From an uncultured Flavobacteriales bacterium (lineage in GTDB: Bacteria > Bacteroidota > Bacteroidia > Flavobacteriales_D > Parvicellaceae), in the NCBI GenBank assembly GCA_943788755.1, contig CALSRM010000003.1:1674001-1738000 (forward strand): DNA of 64,000 bases, read 5' to 3'. The position numbers and the translations under genes are program-made. Every line of letters begins with the position of its first letter. Position 1 is the stretch's first letter. The notes beneath the pieces are model-generated. The model was given only the letters and a program-made list of their open reading frames with translations. It did no database searches and was not told the origin of the DNA. Positions 19,013 through 27,268 of the stretch are shown one piece after another.

Positions 19013-19020
19013 ATACTACC
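19013..19020 (-). promoter_or_regulatory. -7 box TACTTTTG before the DUF445 gene
   Basis: TACTTTTG on the minus strand matches TAnnTTTG, with only TTT/TTC near the expected -33 position. It would place the transcript start about 10 bases before the ATG. Confidence 0.35.
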
Positions 19021-19067
19021 CTTAATACGAAAGTTTATTTTAGTATCTTCGAAAATAATTTAATTAA

Positions 19068-19538
19068 ATGCGTAAGTTTTTATCTATATTGATTGTTTCG
19101 GCTTTGTTTTTTTGTGCAACATCTTGTTATAAGGTTCACCATAACTATATCGTAAAAACGGAGTGGTACTTAAATGCTTTGGAATTGGACGGTGGATCTA
19201 CCAATTTTATGAATGGGATTCTTCCAGATTATGATGATGGTGGTGGATACTACAAAATTTACATGTTGGATAATGGCCTTACAAGAGGTGAATACTATGT
19301 TTACGATACATTGAATTATTTTGTAACGGGTACATGGGATTTACTATCTCCTGATAGTATCTATATTGAGTTAGACGAATACGTTGAAGGAACATTCTTT
19401 ATTGAATTAGTCGATTTGAACGAAATGATATTATCTACGAATCACAATAATGTGAAGTTTTTTGGAATAGGAGATGTGAAAGCGGTAGTTCGTTGTTCAA
19501 AGGGAGAAACAACTAGTCAAGCTAGTACAACTCCTTAG
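19068..19538 (+). CDS. Small lipoprotein, lipocalin-like, hypothetical
   Basis: A 156-residue lipoprotein with signal peptide and lipobox ATSC, Cys20 being the lipid-modified residue. The mature part shows alternating strands (YYKIYMLDNGLTRGEYYVYD, TGTWDLLSPDSIYIEL) that look like a small lipocalin-type barrel with the WxL start. I do not recognise a specific family. The C-terminus (SKGETTSQASTTP) is Ser/Thr-rich and probably disordered. It ends facing the flavoprotein gene, with 98 bases between the two stops and no convincing terminator. Confidence 0.7.
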   Translation: MRKFLSILIVSALFFCATSCYKVHHNYIVKTEWYLNALELDGGSTNFMNGILPDYDDGGGYYKIYMLDNGLTRGEYYVYDTLNYFVTGTWDLLSPDSIYIELDEYVEGTFFIELVDLNEMILSTNHNNVKFFGIGDVKAVVRCSKGETTSQASTTP

Positions 19539-19636
19539 ATTTGAATTTAGGGAGGCATTGAGTTAGAGCATTTAAACTTCTCGGAAGGAATTATTACCCA
19601 ATAAGAATACTTGCTCTCATTTTTTTTAAGAGTCAT

Positions 19637-21130
19637 TTAAAGTCTTTGAAGTGGAGTGCATACTCCATCAACACAGCTATAGCATTTTAGTTTATCTTTA
19701 AATACAGATGATTTAAAAATGGATTTATTTAGGAGCATTCTTACACATTCTTGAATTCCTTCAATAATAGAAGGGTGAGGATAAATCATTTCTGCTAATT
19801 CCTCAATACCCTTATCCATCTTCATCAATAAAGCCACAGCTTGAATTGCACTAGAAGCATGTTCTCCGATAGCACGCATTCCTAGTATTTTCATTTCCTT
19901 GTCATTGGTGACAATTATTTTAAAGAACCCTTCTGTTTTACGCATGGCGATAGCTCTGGCAATGCAGGAATAATCAATTTTTACAACTTTTACGTCAATG
20001 TTTTTCTCTATGCATTGTTTTTCATTCATGCCAACAGATGCGACTTCAGGTTGTAAAAACATTATTGTACTAACATTATCGTAAGAAAGAGGTGCTTTTT
20101 TACCATCGAACATTCTTTCCACTGCATGCCTTCCTTCAAGTTCTGCAATATTATAGAGCGCAATATGGCCACTTGCATCTCCACAGGCATATATGTTTGG
20201 AACGTTAGTCTGGGTGTCGTCATCTCCAATATGAACACCTCTTTTACTCATGGACACACCAGCCTTTTCCATTTCAAGTGAATCTGAATTTATAACTCTA
20301 CCAACTGATAACAAAGCTTTCTCGACGCGAATAACTTCTCGTCTTCCATCTGGGTATGAGAGTTCATATTCCACTTCACCGTCTTTCTTTTCAAGTCTTT
20401 CCAAATTAGCTCTATGATGAACAATAACACCATTCTTGGCTAAGTTGTTTTCTATCATTCCAGAAATATCATCATCTTCAAAAGGAAGTACTTTGTCAGC
20501 TCTGTCTATTAGATGAACTTTTGTTTTACCAAAATTTGAAAAAATAGTGGCAAATTCACAACCAATTACACCAGCACCAACTATAACTAAACTTTTTGGA
20601 AAATCGTCAATTTCATGAATACCATCACTTGTCATGATAATTTTTTCATCAACATCTACGCCTTGCAATAAACGAGGTTTACTACCAATTGCTATTATAG
20701 TATTTTCAGCGTATATCTGTTTTTTTTTGCCATTTTCTTTGGAAATTTCTATCACATGATTATCTACAAATGATCCTAGACCTCTTTCGTATTTAAAGGT
20801 TTTGTTCATAGATTCTGCCTCCAATAATTTTATATGGCAGGAATATTGAAATTTTCTATCAAAAATTGCTTCATTAACTGTTTTATTGATTTCTTCCCAA
20901 GTAACTTCCAGCTTCTTTCTACCAACAGATACAATACTTTCATTAACTGCTTTTACTTTTTGAGAAAGTTCCCATAAAGTTTTAGATGATAGAGCTCCTT
21001 TATAAAGTCCAGCTCCACCAACCTTTTGCTTTTCAATGAGAACAACTCTTTTTCCGAAATCTATTGCACGCATGGCAGCCGCATATCCTGCTGGTCCTGC
21101 ACCTATTACACATAAATCGTATTTTTCCAT
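19637..21130 (-). CDS. FAD-dependent pyridine nucleotide-disulfide oxidoreductase family protein lacking the redox cysteines
   Basis: A 497-residue flavoprotein with the full lipoamide dehydrogenase layout: FAD site GAGPAG (residues 9-14), NAD(P) site VGAGVIGCEFA, second FAD site YACGDASG, and a dimerisation domain with YPHPSIIEG. In the redox loop the normal GGTCLNxGCIPSK is replaced by GGAGLYKGALSSK, so neither cysteine is present. A short C-terminal extension holds CYSCVDGVC. It cannot act as an ordinary lipoamide dehydrogenase; a transhydrogenase-like or other electron-transfer role is possible. I have some memory of similar GGAG-loop proteins in other genomes, so this is a family trait rather than damage. 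Thirty-two bases separate it from the DUF5683 gene. Confidence 0.85.
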   Translation of the reverse strand: MEKYDLCVIGAGPAGYAAAMRAIDFGKRVVLIEKQKVGGAGLYKGALSSKTLWELSQKVKAVNESIVSVGRKKLEVTWEEINKTVNEAIFDRKFQYSCHIKLLEAESMNKTFKYERGLGSFVDNHVIEISKENGKKKQIYAENTIIAIGSKPRLLQGVDVDEKIIMTSDGIHEIDDFPKSLVIVGAGVIGCEFATIFSNFGKTKVHLIDRADKVLPFEDDDISGMIENNLAKNGVIVHHRANLERLEKKDGEVEYELSYPDGRREVIRVEKALLSVGRVINSDSLEMEKAGVSMSKRGVHIGDDDTQTNVPNIYACGDASGHIALYNIAELEGRHAVERMFDGKKAPLSYDNVSTIMFLQPEVASVGMNEKQCIEKNIDVKVVKIDYSCIARAIAMRKTEGFFKIIVTNDKEMKILGMRAIGEHASSAIQAVALLMKMDKGIEELAEMIYPHPSIIEGIQECVRMLLNKSIFKSSVFKDKLKCYSCVDGVCTPLQRL

Positions 21131-21162
21131 AAGGCTACGCGCTCATTATTGAGAAGACCAAA

Positions 21163-21780
21163 TTAAAAATTATTTGGTACATAATCGTTTCTTATCCCTT
21201 TATTCTTGAAATGAAAGGACAATGACGCACCTATTAAAGATGATTGATCAATATAAAATACTTTTGGCTGAACTATAATGGATAAATCATCACTACTGTC
21301 AAAATGAAGCAGATTACCCGAAACATTAGCATCCACAATATTTAATATATATACTCCAAGCACTGAAACAATGGATAAATCCCTCCATCTGGAATATTGG
21401 TCGGTAATAGATTCTAATTGAGAATCTGAATATCCGCTAATGCTATACGGATTACTTATGTCATTTTGTAAATCAAGTCGTTCATTTCGATAAAACGTAT
21501 AGGATTTTTGATTTTGAATAACAAAGTAAATACTGGTTCCTATGCCTGCGTAAATTAACGGTAATTTCCACCAAAGCCTGGATTTAAACCCTTCAGATTT
21601 TTTCATCTCATTATAGATTTGCCCCAATCCAGGTAGCACTGCAGACATAATAGTAGCCATTTTTGGTGAATGACTAGAATCAATACTGATATAAGTACTG
21701 TCTTTTTGGCTGTGAGCTGCAAAAGAAAAAAGAGTAATAATTGCAATACAAGCAATGTATTTATGCAGTGAAAGAGTCAT
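21163..21780 (-). CDS. DUF5683 domain protein
   Basis: A 205-residue protein with a signal peptide (ITLFSFAAHSQ) and a conserved region MSAVLPGLGQIYNEM followed by a membrane helix (LIYAGIGTSIYFVIQ) and a second (LSIVSVLGVYILNIVDA). This pattern, with the PGLGQIYN motif, is that of DUF5683, a Bacteroidota family. It is commonly found next to parAB, as here, and its function is unknown. The ATG at 21780 is 35 bases after the parB stop, so the three genes form one operon. Confidence 0.85.
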   Translation of the reverse strand: MTLSLHKYIACIAIITLFSFAAHSQKDSTYISIDSSHSPKMATIMSAVLPGLGQIYNEMKKSEGFKSRLWWKLPLIYAGIGTSIYFVIQNQKSYTFYRNERLDLQNDISNPYSISGYSDSQLESITDQYSRWRDLSIVSVLGVYILNIVDANVSGNLLHFDSSDDLSIIVQPKVFYIDQSSLIGASLSFHFKNKGIRNDYVPNNF

Positions 21781-21815
21781 TTTTTTACTTACTTATTCGA
21801 CTTAAAAATAATTTC

Positions 21816-22703
21816 TTAGTCTAAAAGGTCTAAAATACATTTAAGGTGTTCTTCATCATCAAAGGGTATAACGATTTTTCCTTTCCCATTATTGCTTTTC
21901 GCTATTTTTACCGCACTGCTAAAATGAAATGATAAATCTTCTTGTACTTTCTTCTCAGATAAAGAAAGAGCAGGGGTATTCGGTGTTTTTGACGAGAAAT
22001 ATTTAGCAGTCTTTGTTTTTTCTTCAATACTTCTTACTGAAAGGTTATTCTCTAAAATATCTTTATAAGCCGCTAACACTTCTTCTTCTGTTTTAAAGGA
22101 AAGAAGCGCCTTAGCATGTCCCATTGTAATTTTGGCATCTCGTAAACCTGCTTGGACTTCATTAGGTAGATTTAATAGCCGGAGGAAATTTGTAACAGCA
22201 GATCTACTTTTTCCAATACGCAGGCTTAATTTTTCTTGCGTAAGGTTACATTCATTAATTAATCGTTGATAGCTTAACGAAATTTCAATAGGATTAAGGT
22301 CTTTACGTTGAATGTTTTCAACAATAGCCATTTCCAACATGGTTTGATCATTGGCAATTCTAACATAAACCGGTATTTCTTTAAGACCTGCAATTTGGGA
22401 CGCTTTAAACCTTCTTTCTCCTGAGATTATTTGGTATTTGTCATATCCAATTTTACGAACCGTAATGGGCTGTATAATACCGTGTTCTTTTATAGATTTT
22501 GTGAGGTCTACGAGAGCTTCTTTTTCGAAATGCGTTCTGGGTTGAAAGGGATTGACCTCAATTTGGGTTATTAAAATGGATGCAATTGCTCCAGCTGAAG
22601 GTAGGCCAACAGAATCATCATTTCTTGATGAAGTAATGTCTGTGTTTGCATTTTCTAATAATGCACTTAACCCTCTACCTAAAGCTGGTTTTTTAGTGTT
22701 CAT
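21816..22703 (-). CDS. parB: Chromosome-partitioning protein ParB
   Basis: ParB binds parS sites and, with ParA, segregates origins. The 295 residues include the short basic N-terminus KKPALGRGLSALL, the CTP-binding/ParB nuclease-like domain (NPFQPRTHFEKEALVDL, GERRFKAS), the helix-turn-helix (LTQEKLSLRIGKSRSAVTNFLRLL) and a C-terminal dimer domain. Its start overlaps the parA stop by 11 bases. I looked for a palindromic parS (TTTCACGTGAAA-like) in the neighbouring gaps and found none. Confidence 0.95.
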   Translation of the reverse strand: MNTKKPALGRGLSALLENANTDITSSRNDDSVGLPSAGAIASILITQIEVNPFQPRTHFEKEALVDLTKSIKEHGIIQPITVRKIGYDKYQIISGERRFKASQIAGLKEIPVYVRIANDQTMLEMAIVENIQRKDLNPIEISLSYQRLINECNLTQEKLSLRIGKSRSAVTNFLRLLNLPNEVQAGLRDAKITMGHAKALLSFKTEEEVLAAYKDILENNLSVRSIEEKTKTAKYFSSKTPNTPALSLSEKKVQEDLSFHFSSAVKIAKSNNGKGKIVIPFDDEEHLKCILDLLD

Positions 22704-23502
22704 CTGCAGCTGTTTTTTCCACTTCCATTAACTGAGAAAGAGTATTTTTTAATAAAATTTCCTTTGCTAAGTTAAGATAGTTTATCGCTCCCTTACTACT
22801 TACATCGTGCATGATTATTGTTTCCCCATGGCTGGGAGCTTCTCCTAGTGTGGTATTTCTATGAATCAAAGTGTTAAAGACCAATTGTTGGAAATGCATT
22901 TTGACTTCTTCAACAACCTGGTTAGCTAAGCGTAAACGTGTGTCGTACATCGTTAGTAAAATCCCTTCAATGTCTAGTTCGGGATTCAGTCTCGTTTGAA
23001 CAATCTTAATCGTATTTAATAGTTTACCCAACCCTTCTAATGCGAAATATTCACATTGTACAGGTATAATCATAGAATCCGCAGCAGTTAATGCATTTAA
23101 AGTAATTAATCCTAAAGACGGAGAGCAATCAATTATAATATAGTCATAATCTTCCCTAATGCCGGCGATTGCATTTTTCATGATATATTCTCTTTCGGGA
23201 AGGTTTATCATTTCGATTTCTGCTCCAACTAAATCAATATGCGCAGGAAGTATGTCCAAATTCGGACTGTTTGTTTTACTAATTAATCCAGAAGGGTCTT
23301 CACCATTAATCAAACAATTATAGATACTTGTGCTTACGTTCTCGATACTTATACCAACTCCTGAAGTAGAGTTCGCTTGAGGATCAGCATCTATTATTAA
23401 TGTTTTTTTATCAAGCACTCCTAAACAGGCTGCGAGGTTAATTGCTGTTGTGGTTTTTCCTACTCCTCCTTTTTGATTTGCTATTGCAATAACTTTTCCC
23501 AT
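22693..23502 (-). CDS. parA: Chromosome-partitioning ATPase ParA
   Basis: ParA is a dimerising ATPase that moves ParB-bound DNA. The deviant Walker A motif KGGVGKTTT (from about residue 11) sits at the N-terminus, followed by IIDADPQANST and the switch region DYIIIDCSPSLGLIT. The 269-residue length is normal, with no N-terminal DNA-binding domain, as in chromosomal (type Ib-like/Soj) proteins. It is the first gene of parA-parB-DUF5683. The 253-base gap upstream, shared with the FMN reductase gene, has one DnaA-box-like sequence (TTATACACA at 23602-23610). Confidence 0.96.
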   Translation of the reverse strand: MGKVIAIANQKGGVGKTTTAINLAACLGVLDKKTLIIDADPQANSTSGVGISIENVSTSIYNCLINGEDPSGLISKTNSPNLDILPAHIDLVGAEIEMINLPEREYIMKNAIAGIREDYDYIIIDCSPSLGLITLNALTAADSMIIPVQCEYFALEGLGKLLNTIKIVQTRLNPELDIEGILLTMYDTRLRLANQVVEEVKMHFQQLVFNTLIHRNTTLGEAPSHGETIIMHDVSSKGAINYLNLAKEILLKNTLSQLMEVEKTAADEH

Positions 23503-23755
23503 TAACTAAATTGTTAAAATATATGATTAGACATCTATTGTTTTTCAATCATTGTAAAAATAGAAAGGATACCTATAAAATTTACCAAAGCTCCAATTGT
23601 TTTATACACACTTTTCTGTTTATTGGTTGTTAGTCTATTCGGTTATAAACATTTTTGAATTAGATTTGCGCACTTAACTACAATCAATATCCAATAAACT
23701 AAGAGATTGGTAAATCAAAAATGAGGCATTGCATTGTTAATAACTAAAAACCTAT

Positions 23756-24274
23756 ATGACGACTGTAATTTGTGGAACGAATAGAGAGAACAGTAATAGT
23801 TCTATTATTTCAAAGGTATATGAAGAGTTAATCAAAAAAGAAGGAGAACAAATAGCTGTTCTTTATCTAAAAGATTTACCTAAAAGTTTTGCGTACGATG
23901 AAATTAACGGCGATAAATCGGATGAATTTAAGTTTGTTATCGAAAATTACATCAAAGTGGCTAATCGTTTTATTTTTGTCATTCCAGAATATAATGGTGG
24001 TTTTCCAGGTGTGTTGAAATCATTCATAGATTCTGTTCCACCAGCAGATTTCAGCTATAAGAAAGCAGCTTTAGTAGGCGTTTCATCTGGTCATGCGGGT
24101 GCTTTGCGCCCATTAGACCAGTTTACAAATGTACTGCATTACCTCAAGGTTGAGGTGTTTTCAAATAAACCAAAATTATCATCTATAGAAGCGTTGTTAG
24201 ATGATGATAAAATAAATGATGCCGATGCGTTAAAAAGGTTATCAGAACATGTAAAAACATTTTTAAAATATTAA
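23756..24274 (+). CDS. NADPH-dependent FMN reductase family protein
   Basis: A 172-residue flavodoxin-fold protein of the NADPH-dependent FMN reductase family. The FMN phosphate loop is GTNRENSNSS (residues 7-16), and VIPEYNGGFPGVLKSFID is the classic flavin ring motif. Family members reduce FMN, quinones, azo dyes or chromate with NAD(P)H; the actual substrate cannot be told. No signal peptide. It ends one base before the start of the acidic unknown gene, so the two are probably cotranscribed. Confidence 0.87.
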   Translation: MTTVICGTNRENSNSSIISKVYEELIKKEGEQIAVLYLKDLPKSFAYDEINGDKSDEFKFVIENYIKVANRFIFVIPEYNGGFPGVLKSFIDSVPPADFSYKKAALVGVSSGHAGALRPLDQFTNVLHYLKVEVFSNKPKLSSIEALLDDDKINDADALKRLSEHVKTFLKY

Positions 24275-24275
24275 T

Positions 24276-24755
24276 ATGGAGGTCGTAAAATCGAAATTAA
24301 TGGAAATGAAAAATATATATAAAGGAGTAGGTTTAGGGAGTTTGAAATTTGGAATCTATACTACTGATGTAGAAGAGGAATTGGGAACCCCATCAGAAGC
24401 TGAAAAAAACGAAGATGAAGATGGAGGCGAAAATTGGCACTATGATGATTATGATATGTCTATGTCTTTTGATGAGGATTCAAGATTGGTTACAATTGCT
24501 GTAAGTGATGAATCTTATTTGTTAGAAGGCGTAAGTTTGATTGGGAAGGACGTTGAGTTTGTGGAAGAACAAGTTAAAAGTATGAACTTGGGAGAATCAT
24601 TTCATGAAGAAATATCTGAAGTTGAGGAGGGAGGAATAAGTGTTCTTGGTTTTGAAGACAGTAGTATGAACCTTTGGTTTGAAGATGGCATTTTAACGGA
24701 AATTCAGTTTTGGCCGCTGTTCAAAGATGAGGATACGATAGTTTGGCCAGTCTAA
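24276..24755 (+). CDS. Acidic hypothetical protein
   Basis: This 159-residue protein is strongly acidic and has no signal peptide or membrane helix. The order GVGLGSLKFGIYTTDVEEELGTPSEAEK ... NWHYDDYDMSMSFDE looks like a small alpha/beta domain with a Trp-His-Tyr core; a second, weaker copy of the pattern seems to run through residues 84-150 (LEGVSLIGKDVEFVEEQV, MNLWFEDGILTEIQF). I do not recognise the family. Methionines at residues 9 and 11 are alternative starts. It follows the FMN reductase stop by one base and is closed by a strong terminator. Confidence 0.65.
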   Translation: MEVVKSKLMEMKNIYKGVGLGSLKFGIYTTDVEEELGTPSEAEKNEDEDGGENWHYDDYDMSMSFDEDSRLVTIAVSDESYLLEGVSLIGKDVEFVEEQVKSMNLGESFHEEISEVEEGGISVLGFEDSSMNLWFEDGILTEIQFWPLFKDEDTIVWPV

Positions 24756-24767
24756 TGAAGAAATAGG

Positions 24768-24805
24768 AAACAAAAACGGAGGGCATTTGCCCTCCGTTTT
24801 TGTTT
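24768..24805. terminator. Bidirectional rho-independent terminator
   Basis: The arms ACAAAAACGGAGGGC and GCCCTCCGTTTTTGT pair perfectly around a four-base loop. The T-rich and A-rich flanks let it work for the plus-strand unknown gene and the convergent DUF3276 gene. Confidence 0.92.
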
Positions 24806-24822
24806 AAATATATTTGAATTAA

Positions 24823-25197
24823 TTACAAATCGTCAAAGCTTAAATCGGTAAAATCTTCGCTGCTTTTTTCAGGCTTTGGTTCTTCACTATTTTCATTAAA
24901 GTTATCACTTTTTAAATCTGGATATTCTCCAGATTGTTTTAGTTTTGAGATAGCCTCTAGTGCTTCTCTAAAACCTTCTTCGAACTTGTCAAAATCTTCT
25001 TTGTATAAAAACAATTTATGTTTTTCGAAAAAGAATTTCCCATCATCATTAAACCTTTTTTTACTTTCTGTAATTGTTAAGTAAAGGTCTTTCCCCTTTG
25101 TAGATTTTACATCAAAAAAATAAGTTCTTTTCCCTGCTCTTACAGATTTTGAAAATATTTCATCTCTGTAATTTTCTTGTTCCTTTCCTTCTTCCAT
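24823..25197 (-). CDS. PUR-alpha-like DUF3276 protein
   Basis: A 124-residue protein of the DUF3276/PurA-like family, known from Bacteroidota and from Borrelia BpuR, which binds single-stranded nucleic acid. The PUR repeat is seen in EIFSKSVRAGKRTYFFDVKSTKGKDLYLTITESKKRF, followed by the second helix-bearing half DDGKFFFEKHKLFLYKEDFDKFEEGFREAL. The C-terminal tail is acidic (EEPKPEKSSEDFTDLSFDD) and probably disordered. It should act in the cytoplasm as an RNA- or DNA-binding regulator; its target is unknown. Confidence 0.85.
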   Translation of the reverse strand: MEEGKEQENYRDEIFSKSVRAGKRTYFFDVKSTKGKDLYLTITESKKRFNDDGKFFFEKHKLFLYKEDFDKFEEGFREALEAISKLKQSGEYPDLKSDNFNENSEEPKPEKSSEDFTDLSFDDL

Positions 25198-25225
25198 TAT
25201 TCAATGATATATGAGTTGTTACTAA

Positions 25226-25254
25226 CAAAATTAAACTTATTTGTTTAGCATCAA
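25226..25254 (-). promoter_or_regulatory. Bacteroidota-type promoter of the DUF3276 gene
   Basis: On the minus strand TTG (25254-25252), 18 bases, and TAATTTTG (25233-25226) match both elements of the TTG/TAnnTTTG consensus. Transcription would start about 25 bases before the ATG at 25197. Confidence 0.6.
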
Positions 25255-25327
25255 AAAATAATCAGAGATTAATGTGTGATTTTTGATTGTTTAGGTGTTG
25301 AAAAACGCGACTTGTCGAAGTAGCATC

Positions 25328-27094
25328 TTAATTCATTTTTTCCTCAAGCAGTTGTTTTTCAAACGTTGTGGAATAATACTCCTTATTGTTAATGAGTTCA
25401 GCATGTGTTCCTTTTTCAGAAATCAATCCCTTGTCCAACACAATAATATAATCAGCATGTTTAATTGAAGAAATTCGATGACTGATTATTATTGATGTCT
25501 TGTTGTTCATTATCTCTTTTAAATTTGAGAGTATCGCTTCTTCCGTCTTTGTGTCCACTGCTGATAGGCAGTCATCAAAAATTAAAATTTCGGGGTTGTT
25601 GATTATAGCTCTTGCAATCGAAATACGTTGCTTTTGACCACCGGATAAGGTAATTCCTCGTTCTCCAATAACTGTATCAAAACCGTTCTCGAATTCAATT
25701 ATGTTGTCATAGACTGCAGCTTTTTTTGCGGAAGATTCGACTTCTTGGTTATTCGGTTCACTTGATTTATTTCCAAAAGCTATATTGTTGGCTATAGTAT
25801 CAGAAAACAGAAAGACTTCTTGTGGTACGTAACCTATGTTTGTTCGCAGCGATTTTTTTTGAATACTTTTTACGTTCATCCCATTGATAGAAACTTCACC
25901 AGTATTAACGTCAAATAAGCGACATATAAGATTGGCTAAAGTGGATTTTCCTGAACCTGTTTTTCCGGTTATAGCTAATGTTTTTCCTTTTTCAATTTCA
26001 AACGATACATTTTTTAAAGCTTCTGTATTTGTGTTGGAATAGGTAAAATAAACATTATTAAAAATAATATTTCCACTTTCGAATGCAACAGAATTTTTTT
26101 TATCAGTAATTTCTGGGTTTTCTTGAAGGAATTCATTCACTCTTTTTTGAGATGCAGCAGCTCGCTGTATTAACGATGTTACCCAACCTATTGACGCAAT
26201 TGGCCAAGTAAGCATATTAATATAGAAGATGAATTGTAAAATTTCACCGATACTTAATTCACCATTTATGGATTTTAAGCCTCCGAAATAAACAGTAATA
26301 ACTGTACACAATCCAATGAGAGAAACTATTACAGGTATAAATAAGGCGTTTGTTTTAGCTAGGCTCAAAGAAGCCATTTTATAATTTCTGCTCTCTTTGT
26401 CAAATTCATTTTTAAAAAAGGCTTCTCTGTTATAAGCTTTAAGAACTCTAATTCCTGAAAAAGTTTCTTGAACGAAAGTGGATAATTTTGACTGCTGAAC
26501 TTGTGTTACTTCACTTTTTTTATTGATTAGTGAACTTACCTTGTATACGAGAATCGACATTAATGGTAATGGAATTAAAACATATAAAGTTAATAGGGGA
26601 CTGATTTTTATCATGAATGAAACAACCATAACAATTAATACAGCTACATTAATTGTATACATAATAGCAGGCCCAAGATACATTCTAACCTTACCAACAT
26701 CTTCACTGATTCTATTCATCAGATCACCCGTGTTATTGCGCTTGTAAAACGACATGCTGAGTCTTTGGTATTTATCGTAGATTTCATTTTTTAAATCATA
26801 TTCAATTAATCGAGACATGATAATTATAGTTTGTCTAGTTAAGAACAGAAAAATGCCATTTAATAAAGCAAATAACATGAAGAGGAATCCGAGTTTAATA
26901 GCTATAGAAGTAATGTCTTCAGAAGTGTAACTTGTAATGTTATCTAAAACAATTTTAACGGAATTAGTAGCATCTTTTAATATTTCGGGCATTAGCACCT
27001 TAAAGATATTGGAAACAATAATGAAAAGCGTACCTAAAAGTAATCGACCTTTATATTTGACTAAATATTTATTTAAGTACGATAATTCTTTCAT
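25328..27094 (-). CDS. ABC exporter, fused permease and ATPase
   Basis: A 588-residue half-transporter with a six-helix membrane domain (residues 1 to about 310) fused to an ATP-binding domain. The ATPase has Walker A GKTGSGKST, signature LSGGQKQR, Walker B ILIFDDCLSAVD and the switch His in IISHRIS. It is of the MsbA/MdlB-like type and acts as a homo- or heterodimer exporting lipids, drugs or peptides; the cargo is unknown. It is often found near the DUF3276, leucine dehydrogenase and nusB genes in Bacteroidota, as here. It is divergent from leucine dehydrogenase. Confidence 0.92.
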   Translation of the reverse strand: MKELSYLNKYLVKYKGRLLLGTLFIIVSNIFKVLMPEILKDATNSVKIVLDNITSYTSEDITSIAIKLGFLFMLFALLNGIFLFLTRQTIIIMSRLIEYDLKNEIYDKYQRLSMSFYKRNNTGDLMNRISEDVGKVRMYLGPAIMYTINVAVLIVMVVSFMIKISPLLTLYVLIPLPLMSILVYKVSSLINKKSEVTQVQQSKLSTFVQETFSGIRVLKAYNREAFFKNEFDKESRNYKMASLSLAKTNALFIPVIVSLIGLCTVITVYFGGLKSINGELSIGEILQFIFYINMLTWPIASIGWVTSLIQRAAASQKRVNEFLQENPEITDKKNSVAFESGNIIFNNVYFTYSNTNTEALKNVSFEIEKGKTLAITGKTGSGKSTLANLICRLFDVNTGEVSINGMNVKSIQKKSLRTNIGYVPQEVFLFSDTIANNIAFGNKSSEPNNQEVESSAKKAAVYDNIIEFENGFDTVIGERGITLSGGQKQRISIARAIINNPEILIFDDCLSAVDTKTEEAILSNLKEIMNNKTSIIISHRISSIKHADYIIVLDKGLISEKGTHAELINNKEYYSTTFEKQLLEEKMN

Positions 27095-27205
27095 TTATTA
27101 CTTCTCTAATACAATCGTTAAATCCCCATTTTTAGCAGATAAACAATGAAAAAACAGCAACTTAATATTTTAATAAAACAAATGGTTTCTTTCACTTGTT
27201 TATGC

Positions 27206-27228
27206 TATTTTTGTCTTTCCTAAATTTG
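27206..27228 (+). promoter_or_regulatory. Two candidate -7 boxes before the leucine dehydrogenase gene
   Basis: TATTTTTG (27206-27213) and TAAATTTG (27221-27228) both match TAnnTTTG. The best TTG triplet (27196-27198) is 22 bases before the second box, so the choice between them is uncertain. Confidence 0.4.
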
Positions 27229-27268
27229 GAGGAACAAAAGTAGTTATTCATAGCGTAATATAAGCAAA

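Noticed and set aside
23503-23755. Possible origin of replication beside parAB
   Set aside because: Only one DnaA-box-like sequence (TTATACACA, 23602-23610) is present and no parS palindrome or cluster of boxes. One hit is expected by chance in AT-rich sequence.
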